DNA of 64,000 nucleotides from Microvelia longipes (taxonomy: Eukaryota > Arthropoda > Insecta > Hemiptera > Veliidae), in contig JACMZG010001870.1 in NCBI GenBank assembly GCA_018340805.1, positions 19,012,475-19,076,474 of the forward strand, written 5' to 3'. The notes beneath the pieces were generated by a model. It made no database searches. It was not told the DNA's origin and saw nothing but the letters and a program-made list of their open reading frames with translations. Positions 34,301-45,152 of this stretch are shown piece after piece. The translations under genes were made by a program, and so were the position numbers. Each line of letters starts with the position of its first letter. Within the stretch, counting starts at the first letter, position 1.

Positions 34301-34469
34301 ATAGGACTGTTTTTTTGGCAAGTGCCATTGAAATTAGATCAGCCATTTTGTTACTTTTTTACTAAAAAAGTGCATATATGCACTCCAGCATACAGACTCC
34401 AATTTTATTTTATTTTTGGATCTGTAGATCATGAAACACTGACAATTAATGAAAAAAGTAGTTGATACG
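31326..34469. other. Intergenic DNA with decayed repeats
   Basis: No gene seen. There is a CT-rich zone at 31920-32550 and a (TC)n tract. Two diverged blocks, about 33440-33620 and 34190-34350, share an ordered set of phrases (CCATTTTG, a tract ending AAGTTG, TTAATCCCAAA-like, CTCATAG, CATTGAAAT(C/T)AGATCA), so they are old copies of one repeat about 760 bp apart. Confidence 0.45.
32391..32420. repeat. (TC)n microsatellite
   Basis: About ten CT repeats between two T runs. Confidence 0.85.
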
Positions 34470-34740
34470 GTTTTTTATTTTCCTCATTTATACTGTAGGT
34501 ACTGTGTTTGCAAAAAAATCTGAAACCAGGATATAACCTGAATTATCCGTTTCAGGTGTTTTTAAGGCCTCCTAGGTGCTTTTTACAAAGTTGTCTATCT
34601 GTATGTGTGTGTGTCTGTTATCATCATAGCTCCCAGTGTATTTATGTGCTAAAGAGTTGAAACTTTGTACACAAATCAGTCTATTGGTGTGGTTGTGCTA
34701 TCCGGAAAATAATTTTTTTTTGACATCATTAACCCTCAAA
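34470..34740 (-). mobile_element. Family A fragment, inverted
   Basis: Reads as the reverse of the 3' half of family A: TTTCCTCATTTATACTGTAG at the left edge, then CCGTTTCAGG, GGCCTCCTAGGTG and ACAAAGTTGTCTATCTG. It is joined directly to a + orientation fragment. Confidence 0.65.
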
Positions 34741-34861
34741 GACAACAGGGACACTCAAAGAACAAATTGCATTTTCTTTAATAGGCTAAAAATTAGGTAA
34801 TTAAAATGTTAAATTAGGTACAATAATCGGGTACGGGGTACCTCGGAACTTTTCCTCATCA
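34741..34861 (+). mobile_element. Family A-associated fragment
   Basis: CAAAGAACAAATTGC and TAGGTAATTAAAATGTTAAA (34757-34812) recur at 39838-39895. Then GGGTACGGGGTACCTCGG and ACTTTTCCTCATCA (34830-34861), identical to the left end of copies at 9607 and 41406, after which the match stops abruptly. Confidence 0.65.
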
Positions 34862-35510
34862 ATTGGTATATTAGAGATTAACATGTTTCGCCACGAAAAA
34901 TAACATTATTTGTTTCCATACGCTGTATCGAATTGAAATGGTCCAGAGTCGATAGGACTATTTTAAATTACCAAAAAGACGTAAAAGCCTGTGGCAATGA
35001 ACCGGAAAACTTAATATATGTTCGGTGAACAACAAAAGTCGATTATAAGGTGCCTTTTTTAGGGCGCTGACTCCAATAAAGCCAAGGTTCCCAGTTTCGA
35101 ATCTTAGGACTGGCGATAATTTTGTAACGTCATATTTGGACTATACAAGTTTATAAGTACAAAATAATTCTGGGGTGGAGGTCTGCAAGCCGGGCGAATT
35201 TTATTTGGTATGCGTGCTTTCTTTCCTAACAATTCATTTCTTTCTTAAGTTGTAGTTGTTTGCTTTATAACCCAAGAAGTAGCGTCACAACTTTTAATTT
35301 ATTTTTTGCGAATTTCTTAAGGAAAGTGCACTAAAAAATAGAATAAACAGAGCTATAAATAAGTTCTGATTTTGGAATGATGACTATAGTTTTTTATTAT
35401 CTCTTGAGATATATGTGCGGATTTTATTTGAAAAATTCCGGAAAATGAAATAATTAGTTGTAATGCTACTATTCAGGTTATAAAGGATACCAGAAACTTA
35501 GGCAAAGAAT
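34862..35510. other. Intergenic DNA, possible tRNA-derived SINE
   Basis: At 35070-35125, GGGCGCTGACTCC ... CAGTTTCGAATCTTAGGACT resembles an A-box/B-box pair of a tRNA-derived SINE, with a GGCGATAATTTT follow-on. No matching second copy is present in the window, so this is tentative. Confidence 0.35.
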
Positions 35511-35530
35511 AATATAATATATACATATAT

Positions 35531-35598
<68 letters not shown>

Positions 35599-35600
35599 CT
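35511..35600. repeat. (AT)n-(TG)n microsatellite
   Basis: A long AT dinucleotide tract that switches to TGTGTGTG at 35581-35599. Confidence 0.95.
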
Positions 35601-35867
35601 GGTTTATACCACATAACCCCGCAGAAATCGAATAATTGGACAAAACACAATGATGAGCTAACGACCAATACGTTCTATGAAAACGCATAAGGCAATCCCG
35701 AAACTAATTACGAAACTTCATTTTGCTCTGGTGGAATCATAATGACAGGAGAATTTGAGTGGACCAAGGGGTACTTTTAAACATTCTTCATTTCCACTGC
35801 CACATTTTATCGAAACAATTGCTAAGTCAACAATTAATCACTGACAAAATAATGATAAAGATAAGTT

Positions 35868-35873
35868 TTTATT
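35868..35873 (-). terminator. IQUB poly(A) signal AATAAA
   Basis: AATAAA on the - strand, 25 bases beyond the IQUB stop codon. This suggests a very short 3' UTR. Confidence 0.55.
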
Positions 35874-35897
35874 GTGTACGTTTGGTACAGAATTAAT

Positions 35898-38693
35898 TCA
35901 GACTTGTAGCTTAGATCGGACGCACTCAAGTTTCTTGTACTGCTGTGTCTTGACAAAATACTTGGGGGGTGGAGATTTGAAAATAGGGTCAGTAAATTCT
36001 AAAGCTTGTCTTCTTCTGTGTATGTGCTGGTAAATATTTTCATCTATAGCCGTATCCCACAATCCTGTTTTCCTGCAATAACTATCGGGTTCTTTCATTA
36101 CCTTGAAATGGAATTTAGCCAGAATGTGTTTCATTTTTACAGCTTGAATGAATTCAGGTTCATAAACGTCTTCATTGTTAACTATTCTTTCGTGAATTTC
36201 TGCTTCGTCGACTGTGAGTAGAATAGTATTCCACGGCCTCCATTCTTCGCTGTTATTCCACCGACAAAGACGAAGTTCATTTATATTCATCGATTCACTG
36301 ATAGCAGATTTGCCGTTCCATATAGAATTAATTATAAAATACGCTCCAAAAGGTTGAATGAGAAAACAGTAGCTAGTTCGTGGACACCTAAGGATTTCTT
36401 TAGCTCGGAGAAGTTTCAATATAGAAGCATATGGAGTAATGTTAAGCCCTGAATGAGCGGTTTGCTGCATCCACTGACAAGATTTACAATGAACATACGA
36501 AGTCATTCTAGCATGAACAGGGAAATCAGCTGGATTCTTGAGTTTTCGACAGCCTTTGCAGCGGTAAGATCTTTCATCAACTCTGGGATAATGAATGGGC
36601 CGAATGTTTTTTATCTGAGGATTAAACTCTTCATCCCTAACAAAATGCAGGAGCCCCTCCTCGATACGTTTCCTTAGACCATAGAGATATTCCGTACTGA
36701 TTCCCATTGAAATCATATCGACTTCCCTCCTCATTAACATGATCAAATCCTTGGTGAAATCAATCTCTTCAAAAGACTCTAATAAACTTATTAGAGAAAG
36801 CAATACTTGAATTCTCTCTTTCTTATCTAAATCCTTTCTGCAATATGTAGTGTATATCTCTTTTATTTCTCTTGCTCTTTGTACTTCTAAAGTTTCTACT
36901 ATTGTCATACACAATAATTTTCTTTGATGCCTAATTACAGGTCTCGACGTTTCTTCTATTAATTTCATATTTCGGCGGTTTAAGGCTTCATTTTTACTTT
37001 TAATTCGTTGCTTCTCCAACGCCGCAAGTAAATCAATTTCGTCTTGAAGGAGATCGTAAACAGCAGCCTTTCTTTCACTTATTGATTCGATTTGCGTGAT
37101 AAGTTTGTATTCCTTTTTCCACCATGCCCCAATGAGGGAATAAAGATTGAAGAAATCGTTTCTTGTAGTTGGATACGAAACTCCAAGCATGTAAATAAGT
37201 CTATCACGCGTCAGGGCCGCTTCAGCAGCTGTTCTCTTCTCTCTTTGTTTCCGGATTAGGTCAATGAGTTTAGAAAAAGCTTTCCTAACATTCTGCTTAG
37301 TAATCTGTCGGCGATACCATTTTTGAATCTTCAGAGCAGCTTCTAATTTCCCTTGTTGTTCATTTTGGAGATCGTATTCTAGATATGGTCGAGCAGTCAA
37401 TATCTTATCACCCCTACTTTGTATGTAGTGATCGGGACGCCACATCTGGGTAGCTTTGTTGGCATCTACTTGAGTATGCCTAGCGATATAAGGCAAATGC
37501 GTTTGGGCGTCTCTAGAGTTTAGATCTATAGGATTTTCGATCTTAGGTTTTCTGTCCCAGAAATCTGTCACTGTGGCCGCATTGTGATACATTTGTCCAG
37601 TTTTGGTATTTTTGAAGCCCCCGAGCCATTCTTTGACATAGCTTATATCTTCTGTAACGACCGTAACAATCTGTCCTCTCCCAAGAGCATCTTCTACAGG
37701 GACTCTTCTCACAGTAATAATTGGAGCGTAAGTTTGGACACTAGGAAACTCAAGATTAGCTTTTAACTCGATATCGTACTTAAAGCTTAAATTAAGAATT
37801 AAACCCCCGACAGAATTAGGTGGTATTCCTAGCAAAGGAGTCCAATCTCCAATGCAGTCACCCTTAGAATCTCCCATTAAAGATATTTGAAGCTTTTCAG
37901 GTTCATAATTTAGAAGAGCTCCAATATCTTTCTTCAGTTCAATAACATTGGTGTTAGCTGGATAATTTTTTGTAATAGACTGATTTGTGGGTAAAAAGAT
38001 TGTGACCTGGATTTCGCTTGACTCTGGATTATCATGAGGTACAGGAGATTTATTAAAAAGAGCATTAATCAAAGAATCCTTGCCGTACACGCCATCGTAA
38101 CTGTAATCATGCAAATCTCCATCGTATTCAGAAAAGCTAGATTGCACTTCTTGATCTTTGTGACTCAATACAGTTTTTTCACTAACAGTGATATTTTCAA
38201 CATACCGTTGGCTGCTTTCACTAGTGGATCCTTTAATAGTAATTTGTTTAGTTTCGGCCCAGTTTTTTGTTTTCATCTGATAATCATCTATATATCCTGA
38301 CAATGCGTCCGTAGACGAAGGTTGCTTTAAATCAGCCGAATCACAAACTGCTTCTTTATTAGAATAGCCAACACTAATATAACTCATCTCGCGCGATTCT
38401 TCTTTCTCTTCAGCATAACTCTCATCTTTGGCAACATCCTCTTCTTTTCCTCCTTCGCTATCACTGAACTCATTATAATAATCGTTCATTTGACCTTTAA
38501 AACCGAGATCTAACTCTATTACTTCTTTAATTTCTGTTTTTGCATCATCATCCAAGTCTTTCTTACTTCCATCTTCATTGCAAGCAGAAATGTTTATTTC
38601 TACGTCGCTACTTACAGTGTCTTCGTTCCTTCCTCCAAATTCGAGGTTCCTGCCTTCCTCGTTTTTATAGTCAGCTATATCGAGTTCACTCAT
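35898..38693 (-). CDS. IQUB: IQUB, IQ motif and ubiquitin-like domain protein
   Basis: IQUB is a ciliary and sperm-flagellar protein linked in mammals to radial spoke assembly. The uninterrupted 931-codon frame begins at an ATG with stops upstream. Residues 1-220 are an acidic, Ser-rich, probably disordered extension. Residues 227-306 form a ubiquitin-like fold (IQVTIFLPTNQS, VIELKKDIGALL, LQISLMG). Residues 340-450 are the conserved linker (VKEWLGGFKNTKTGQMYHNA, QMWRPDHYIQSRGDK). An IQ calmodulin-binding motif lies at about 453-472 (ALKIQKWYRRQI). Residues 480-690 are helical. Residues 712-739 hold two CxxC pairs 20 residues apart (CKGC, CKSC), a likely zinc site. The human protein is about 791 residues, so the difference is mostly the N-terminal extension. 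The absence of introns is unusual for such a long gene. Confidence 0.93.
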   Translation of the reverse strand: MSELDIADYKNEEGRNLEFGGRNEDTVSSDVEINISACNEDGSKKDLDDDAKTEIKEVIELDLGFKGQMNDYYNEFSDSEGGKEEDVAKDESYAEEKEESREMSYISVGYSNKEAVCDSADLKQPSSTDALSGYIDDYQMKTKNWAETKQITIKGSTSESSQRYVENITVSEKTVLSHKDQEVQSSFSEYDGDLHDYSYDGVYGKDSLINALFNKSPVPHDNPESSEIQVTIFLPTNQSITKNYPANTNVIELKKDIGALLNYEPEKLQISLMGDSKGDCIGDWTPLLGIPPNSVGGLILNLSFKYDIELKANLEFPSVQTYAPIITVRRVPVEDALGRGQIVTVVTEDISYVKEWLGGFKNTKTGQMYHNAATVTDFWDRKPKIENPIDLNSRDAQTHLPYIARHTQVDANKATQMWRPDHYIQSRGDKILTARPYLEYDLQNEQQGKLEAALKIQKWYRRQITKQNVRKAFSKLIDLIRKQREKRTAAEAALTRDRLIYMLGVSYPTTRNDFFNLYSLIGAWWKKEYKLITQIESISERKAAVYDLLQDEIDLLAALEKQRIKSKNEALNRRNMKLIEETSRPVIRHQRKLLCMTIVETLEVQRAREIKEIYTTYCRKDLDKKERIQVLLSLISLLESFEEIDFTKDLIMLMRREVDMISMGISTEYLYGLRKRIEEGLLHFVRDEEFNPQIKNIRPIHYPRVDERSYRCKGCRKLKNPADFPVHARMTSYVHCKSCQWMQQTAHSGLNITPYASILKLLRAKEILRCPRTSYCFLIQPFGAYFIINSIWNGKSAISESMNINELRLCRWNNSEEWRPWNTILLTVDEAEIHERIVNNEDVYEPEFIQAVKMKHILAKFHFKVMKEPDSYCRKTGLWDTAIDENIYQHIHRRRQALEFTDPIFKSPPPKYFVKTQQYKKLECVRSKLQV

Positions 38694-39621
38694 TTTAAAC
38701 TTATACTATACAAACACAAATAACCGCTAACAAATCTCCAAATAGTATTATTATTTAGAAGTTTCTAGTTTGACAGACGCTTGCTTATAAACGAAAAAAG
38801 AACTAAATCAATAAGTTAAGTTATAAAGGAAGGACAGCTTTTGGGAGACTCGGTTTAGTTTATCTATCACTATAGCAATACAACTACATAACGATGTACA
38901 AAAGAAACACCATAGACTTAATAAACAGTATCTTTACCAAAAAATATATTTAAGAAGAACAAAACAATCGAAGATAAAGATTCACAAGTTGTTGATTCAG
39001 CCGTTCGGCAAACAGTGCTTATCAGCTTATTTAAGATAAAGGATATCTAAAGTAAAAAATATATATATGTAATAAATATTTATTTAATATGATAAATATT
39101 ATATTATTACTAGCAGCAAAATACCCGAGCTTCGCTTGGCAAAACATCAAACTATATTTTTATCAAACAACAAACTATTAATTATTCCTTTGAGGAATAC
39201 AAAAAGTTTGGTCATGATCCGTCAATCAGGTTCTATGGTGTAAACACTCAAAACTTCGTTTACACTGCACCTATTTTTTGGAACACAGAATAGTATTATT
39301 TGAGTTATATGAATATTATTTTAAACTCAAAATGTGTTCATTGTGATCAGGGAGTGGTATAATTGAATGTTATGTCAAGATACATCGTTTCGATTCAATC
39401 TTCAAACTTTTTACACTTACCCCAATCATTATTTTAGAAAAGATCTCGATGACGCATAAAATGTATTCATTCTGACCTATGAGAATTTTAAGTTTAAAGG
39501 TTAGTTATAAAGCATCGATTTGATTGATATTCCTTTTAATATATGATTAGTCTGTTTAAACTTAACTTAGGTCTAGATCCTTTAAGTAGCTTTCGAGTTA
39601 TAAGCAACCGAAATTCTCAAC
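38694..39621. other. Upstream of IQUB, then AT-rich intergenic DNA
   Basis: The IQUB promoter should lie here on the - strand. I looked for an RFX X-box (GTNRCC ... RGYAAC), expected of ciliary genes, and found no convincing match. No other gene is seen. Confidence 0.45.
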
Positions 39622-39776
<155 letters not shown>

Positions 39777-39825
39777 GACAAAGAACTTAACAGTTTTTTC
39801 TCGAGGGAAAATCTATTACGTTTTC

Positions 39826-40370
39826 ATAACAGGAACACAAAGAACAAATTGCTTTTTATTTAATAGGCGAAAAATTAGGTAATTAAAAATGTTAAATTAA
39901 GACCTAAGTAACACATTTGATTACATTTTTCTGTTAGTTTGCCATGTTATAAATTGCATTCACTCTATTTAATCCTGAATACAGTCAAAAATACGTTTTT
40001 TATAAACACGTATAGTGTATGTAAAACTTAAGTGCAGGAGATAAGGTAAAAGATTTTAAGTTCGCGTTTCACCCGTCCCTAAAGGATACTCAAATTTCAA
40101 GCAAAATTTTAATTCATTAGGGAGGTTTTTTGATTTTTAATTATTTATTAAAACAGAAACACACTCACACACTTATATACAGACAGAAAACTTGTTAAAA
40201 CCACTCAAGAGGTCTTAAAAACGTGTGAAACTGATTCAGTGTAAGCTCGGTATCCGATGTTTAGTGCAAGCCAAAAATAATAAAACCTACGGGTGCAAAC
40301 GCAATACTTTTCTATGTACCTACGGTATAAATGAGGAAAAGTAAAAATGTAAAAACTGTATTGATCAATA
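39826..40370 (+). mobile_element. Family A fragment, 3' half
   Basis: Begins with ACACAAAGAACAAATTGC, shared with 34750, and continues to CCACTCAAGAGGTCTTAAAA and GGTATAAATGAGGAAAAGTA near 40330, the family A right end. The GGGTACGGGG left end is missing. Confidence 0.65.
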
Positions 40371-41405
40371 AATTCAAACTTATTATATTATTATATTTTA
40401 ATTATCTTTTTACTTTCTTTATTATTTTTTAAAATAATTCGTGTGGCAAGCCTGATTTATTTATAAATACGTGACACGGGGTATTCGAGGCGTAGCTTGC
40501 ACAAACCTGTTCAGACCTGTCCTCAGTCCTAACTGCGTAGTTGTATTAACGCCATTACTATTCCCTTTTGGGTACAGATTTTCACCGGCTTTAAAAATTG
40601 GTTTAATCTGCAAAATATATGTTTTTGTAAGTATAAAATAGAGTTTTAAGTAAAAAATCATGTAATTATTTGTAAGATTTTACTGTAATTAGTTAATTTA
40701 GTTAACATTCGATGGCTTCCATTTTTAAAATTTGTATGCTTCATAAAAATTAATATAATCATATGGATTTTTATGAAATATCTAATTATGTGAATCATGA
40801 TTATAATATAACCTTCATTTACATAATCATATCCTTCCATTTTTATATCAAGCCGTTAAGTTTTAAAGAGAAAATACGAAATTACGTTAACTTTGTTCCC
40901 GCGTGGAGTTTAGCAGGGGGTTTAACTCCAGGGGGTTGTTCTACGGTTTAACCTAACTTGTTCATACAGTAATTTTCTTTTTTATTTATTTCTTTTCAGA
41001 AAGCCTTTTCAAATATTAATATTCTTAACTTATTAAAAATTTGTCATTTGAGGGGAGAGAAAATGGTTAAGCATAATGTTGATTTTGTGTTTGTTGATTC
41101 GCCTTTGTTTGTTGAATAAAAAAACAATTTATTAGATCTATAAACCAAAATTACATACAGTTTACATTTCTTATTTATTTTAATTGATCTAAAAAGCTTG
41201 AGGTCTTGTCGTTCAAGTATATTGTCTTTATTGTTTAAGGTGGGATAGATTCTAGAGCCCAAAGCACCGAATAGGTTAGGTCCGCGTCATAATCGAAAAG
41301 AGTTTCCTTTCGAAAACCCGTGTTTTCAGGTTATGATTTTAACACGTTAAAAATTAGTATTTTTATTTTCCTGCTAATATATGTCTAAATATAGTTTGAA
41401 AAATC
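40371..41405. other. Intergenic AT-rich DNA
   Basis: No gene recognised. A short less AT-rich patch lies at 40890-40950 (GGAGTTTAGCAGGGGGTTTA). Confidence 0.5.
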
Positions 41406-42085
41406 GGGTACGGGGTACCTCGGAACTTGTTCTCATCACATCGGATTCGCTACGCTCATCCTCCCTACTTCGGAATCGCTTCGCTCGTTTTTAGATAGTA
41501 AATACATCCATTTCATTCTCAGCGGTCACCTATACAGAACTAACCACGCTCAATGCTGCTTAACTTTTATAATCTAACAAAACCAATATATTATGTTTGT
41601 TGTATTATAAATGTAAACTCTGTGTGTTACGTATGTATTTACGTAAAGATTTATACTTGTACCAAACTTCAACTCATTTAATTTTTTTCTGATTTTACAT
41701 TTTTTTACAATTTTTAAAAAAAGGTACACAAGCCATTTAAAAAATTGAACTAATGCTGATAATGAAATGAAATTTGGCGCATATGGCTTAATCTTATAGA
41801 TGGCTAGATATGTGCCAAATCATGTTTTATGATTTTTGACGTCATAACATATATTTCTGAATAGCTTAACCACACCTATAGACTAATTTTTGTACGAATT
41901 TTCAACTGTTTTAGCTCCTAACACACAGACAGACAGACCGACAACTTTGTGAAACCCACTCAGGAGGTCTTAAAATCACCTGAAACGGATAAATCCGGTA
42001 ACATCGCGGTTTCGGAATATTTAGCAAACACAATACTTAAATACCTGCGGTGTGAATGAGGAAAAGTAAAAATGTAAAAACCGTG
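41406..42085 (+). mobile_element. Non-autonomous element, family A, copy 2
   Basis: Starts GGGTACGGGGTACCTCGG, with left terminal ACTTGTTCTCAT (41425-41436, one mismatch to the consensus) and right terminal ATGAGGAAAAGT (42056-42067). It shares the order of internal blocks with copy 1 (CATTTCATTCTCAGCGGTCA, GAAATTTGGC, CCACTCAGGAGGTCTTAAAA, GAAACGGATAAATC) but lacks the 61-bp array, which explains its shorter length. Confidence 0.72.
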
Positions 42086-42760
42086 TTGATGAATAAATTC
42101 AAACGCTTTGAAAATATTACTGAACTTTAAAGTATTATAACTATTATTTCATTTAAATATTACCGTTTTCACAAAATAACGTTTCAAATATTTTTAGTGT
42201 AACTTTATTATTATGCAAAGAAACCATAATTAAATTAAACATATCTTTTGTTTTTGACTTGCTTACAACCCGAGTGAACCTTCACAATAAAAAGACACGA
42301 TGTTTTGGCAGGATCACTTTTGACGTAATCTAACTCGATCAACGAAGCAAATACGGTGCAAGAATTGGATCGTATTAAATACGTATGGAATACGAACACT
42401 TTACGTTGTGTGTTTCTTACGTTAAATACGCTGTGTGTACATAGTAATTTAGTAGGGAGTCGGGCATGGGCGTCCGCAGGGGGGTCAAACGGGTCACTTT
42501 TTGTGCCAAAGAAAGCACAATTTTGAGCCCCTTTTTACCTGCTTCCTTTAGGTCATAGGATGCAATACTTCCTAATTGCTATAGATGACACCTAAACCCC
42601 TTTATAATTCTTATAGTTCGTTCTTATCACTAGACATCAGCTCTGTTAAGAGAGCTGTTCAGCTATGACTTTACTTAGCAACTTAGAGATTCTCCTTTGT
42701 AGTGAATATGAGTTTAACTGGGACATCTCTGCCAGCAAATGCATTGATGCATTTGTTTAA
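42086..42760. other. Intergenic DNA
   Basis: No gene seen. Sequence near 42460-42560 is less AT-rich (GGGCATGGGCGTCCGCAGGG) and may be part of an unrecognised element. Confidence 0.45.
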
Positions 42761-42912
42761 TAAGTATAATAAGTCAGCAGCAAGGAACCTAGCTATCATT
42801 TGATGTAGGCCAATATCCTTGGTGGTCCTCACATAGAGATGTGAGGACCACCAAGGATTTTGGCCTACATCAAATGATTGCTAGGTTCCTTGCTGCTGAC
42901 TTATTATACTAA
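42761..42912. repeat. Near-perfect 74-bp foldback hairpin
   Basis: The arm 42761-42834 is inverted at 42839-42912 with three mismatches, separated by a 4-nt loop AGAG. The arms include GTCAGCAGCAAGGAACCTAG and CCTTGGTGGTCCTCACAT. Composition is higher in G+C than the flanks. The almost zero loop and high arm identity point to a recent event. Confidence 0.92.
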
Positions 42913-43284
42913 GCCCGCAGAACTTAGATGTATTTTTTAGCATAATGTCAAGTACATTGAGCTAAGTGGAAACACTGTAAAATGGCAGCTAAGAGACTAA
43001 TACTTAGAAGGAGGATACAACAGCTCTTATCTTTCCCTGAGTAGCGTGATACCATAACTGTACATTGATGACGTCATTTTTTGATTTTATTTAAAAATTA
43101 TTACTGACTCGAAAGAGCCGTTATAAATTAAATTTTTAAGTCATGTGGTACATTGATAAAATATAGTGCTAATATTCTTATAAACTATAACTTAAAAATT
43201 AGGCCGCCAAGTTTGATAACAGGTCTTTAATGCTAGGTAAAAAACTAGGTAATGATGAAGGTGATAAACTTAGGTAATAAAAAA
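42913..43284. other. Intergenic AT-rich DNA
   Basis: Nothing recognised. Confidence 0.5.
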
Positions 43285-43529
43285 CTTCTGTATATGATGT
43301 ACATTAAGAACTTGTGATATTATATATTTAAAATACATTTATTCATTTATAGGAACTTGTGGTGCAGAAAAAGATGCAAGGTTACATATCTATCTCCATA
43401 TAGTTAGTTGTACTCAATCCTTAGAGATGTGGTGAAAATGGTCTAAGACTTAAAAAAATTGGCTTTACCTCCAGTAAGTAGACTCTTGCGAGTTCAAATT
43501 CACTAATATTATATACATGTAATAAAGCA
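43285..43529 (+). repeat. Dispersed repeat family B, copy 1 (tRNA-like, (AT)n tail)
   Basis: GGAACTTGTGGTGCAGAAAA through TTAGAGATGTGGTGAAAATG is nearly identical to 61797-61890. The part GATGTGGTGAAAATGGTCTA ... TGCGAGTTCAAATTCACT resembles the D-arm (A box) and T-arm (B box) of tRNA-Leu/Ser, as in a tRNA-derived SINE. Both copies lead straight into an (AT)n tract, which may serve as the tail. Confidence 0.65.
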
Positions 43530-43551
43530 ATATTATTATATATTTATATAT

Positions 43552-43585
<34 letters not shown>

Positions 43586-43604
43586 ATATAATATATATAT
43601 ATAA
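43530..43604. repeat. (AT)n microsatellite
   Basis: Interrupted AT tract following the family B copy. Confidence 0.95.
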
Positions 43605-43907
43605 ACACGATATAAAAGTATTACCGTATTATTTGATTACCTAATAATTCTGAGGTCAAGCGCAGAGCGATACCAAAGTATTACCAACGTAGGCTTTAGA
43701 TAACCGTGACATTTTGAGAACCTATACTCCAATCCAACTTTTTAAAGTTACCGTAGAAAAACATATTTGGGCAATCAGATTACTTTGCATGCCAGACAAA
43801 TTAATTACCAACAAGATTACCAAACAAATAATTTGGTCAATTTACAATCCATTTCTTGCTTCAGGTTCCAGTTTATGCTTTATAACTTGAGCAGTTGCTC
43901 AATTATC

Positions 43908-43909
<2 letters not shown>
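43605..43909. other. Intergenic DNA with a shared repeat fragment
   Basis: Positions 43755-43820 (GAAAAACATATTTGGGCAAT, CAGATTAC, GATTACCAAA) resemble 60120-60175 in the same orientation. No gene. Confidence 0.4.
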
Positions 43910-43976
<67 letters not shown>

Positions 43977-43980
43977 ATAT

Positions 43981-44050
<70 letters not shown>
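43910..44050. repeat. (AT)n microsatellite
   Basis: About 140 bases of nearly pure AT dinucleotide. The long isoleucine-tyrosine reading frames across it are artefacts. Confidence 0.97.
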
Positions 44051-44053
<3 letters not shown>

Positions 44054-45097
44054 ATATAATAATAGCAGATAACCTGGCTAGATTGTACAGTCTTGAGGAG
44101 GCCAGTAACAAAGACCTCAATAATGTTAGGCTCCAACCACTGCAGCACTCTGTTAGGCTCTGTATCCTAATTAACAATCATATATTCCAGGTGTCTACAG
44201 AGAGGTATAAAGTCCATTTAGTTATATTTGGACAATCAGAATGACTGTAATACTATGAGATGAAAGAAAAATTATAGCTGAGACTTGTTAAATCCAATAA
44301 ATTTTATGTCTGAACTTAAAGACTAGCTGCTCTTCAACTTAAATGCAAGGTAAATATGATTATTAATTACATATTCCAAAAATAAAAAGACAGAGCCAGC
44401 TTATAGCTTACGCCAAAGATTATTATACCATCCTCACCTTGTTTATAAAAAAAATGATCACTGGCTCGTTTTTCACAGGTTGGTTTTAGTTTTAGAACTC
44501 AAAAGAAAATTTATTGGGTAATTTTGAGGTGGCTGATTTCAAAATCATTGGTTGACAAATTATAAGATTGAAAAGGCATTGTGTTTGTAAAACATTATTC
44601 TGGTCGAAACCATTTTACAACCTTTATTATAACACAAGGGTTGGATATTGATTGTTCAATGACAATCAAGCTAGACAGACAAACTTACTTCAACATACAT
44701 TCAAAGAACGAATATTCCTTACGAGCAAGGAGTTTCATTACATCAAGGAGTTTTTATTCCTTGGTATAATATTGTTATTATTAGAGCTATCGTCAGCAAT
44801 AGCCGTAAAATTGGTATCTATCTCTAACGTCACCCATATTAGAGCTATCGTTTGACATACATAACTACTTTTACTTATTTTTGATTACCGAAAATTGGTA
44901 CACCAGAATACATCACCCCGGCTAACTCAGCTTCTATTGGAGCAATCGTAAAATTGGTATCTATCTCTAATTAAAGTTAAAAGTATCCCTCTGGTTCCTT
45001 TTCTGAAACTGCAATACATTCTTATCAGTACTTATTTATTTTAGCCGCGCATAAGCTATAGCTACTTTGCTTACTAGCAAAGTATATATGTTCGAAT
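44051..45097. repeat. Intergenic DNA with local direct repeats
   Basis: CGTAAAATTGGTATCTATCT plus CTAA occurs at 44804 and 44949, and ATTAGAGCTATCGT at 44779 and 44839. The stretch 44889-44972 (CATCACCCCGGCTAACTCAG, CTTCTATTGG) has an inverted relative at 60195-60294. No gene. Confidence 0.55.

Positions 45098-45140
<43 letters not shown>
45098..45140. repeat. (CA)n-(TA)n microsatellite
   Basis: ACACAC tract that passes into TATATA. Confidence 0.95.

Positions 45141-45152
<12 letters not shown>

Noticed and set aside
35070..35125. Possible tRNA gene
   Set aside because: Only B-box-like sequence; no acceptor stem or cloverleaf could be formed, so at most a SINE relic.
38694..39000. RFX X-box upstream of IQUB
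   Set aside because: Expected for ciliary genes, but no match good enough to both half-sites was found.
43767..44177. Long reading frames rich in Ile and Tyr
   Set aside because: They read through a pure (AT)n microsatellite and have no other content.
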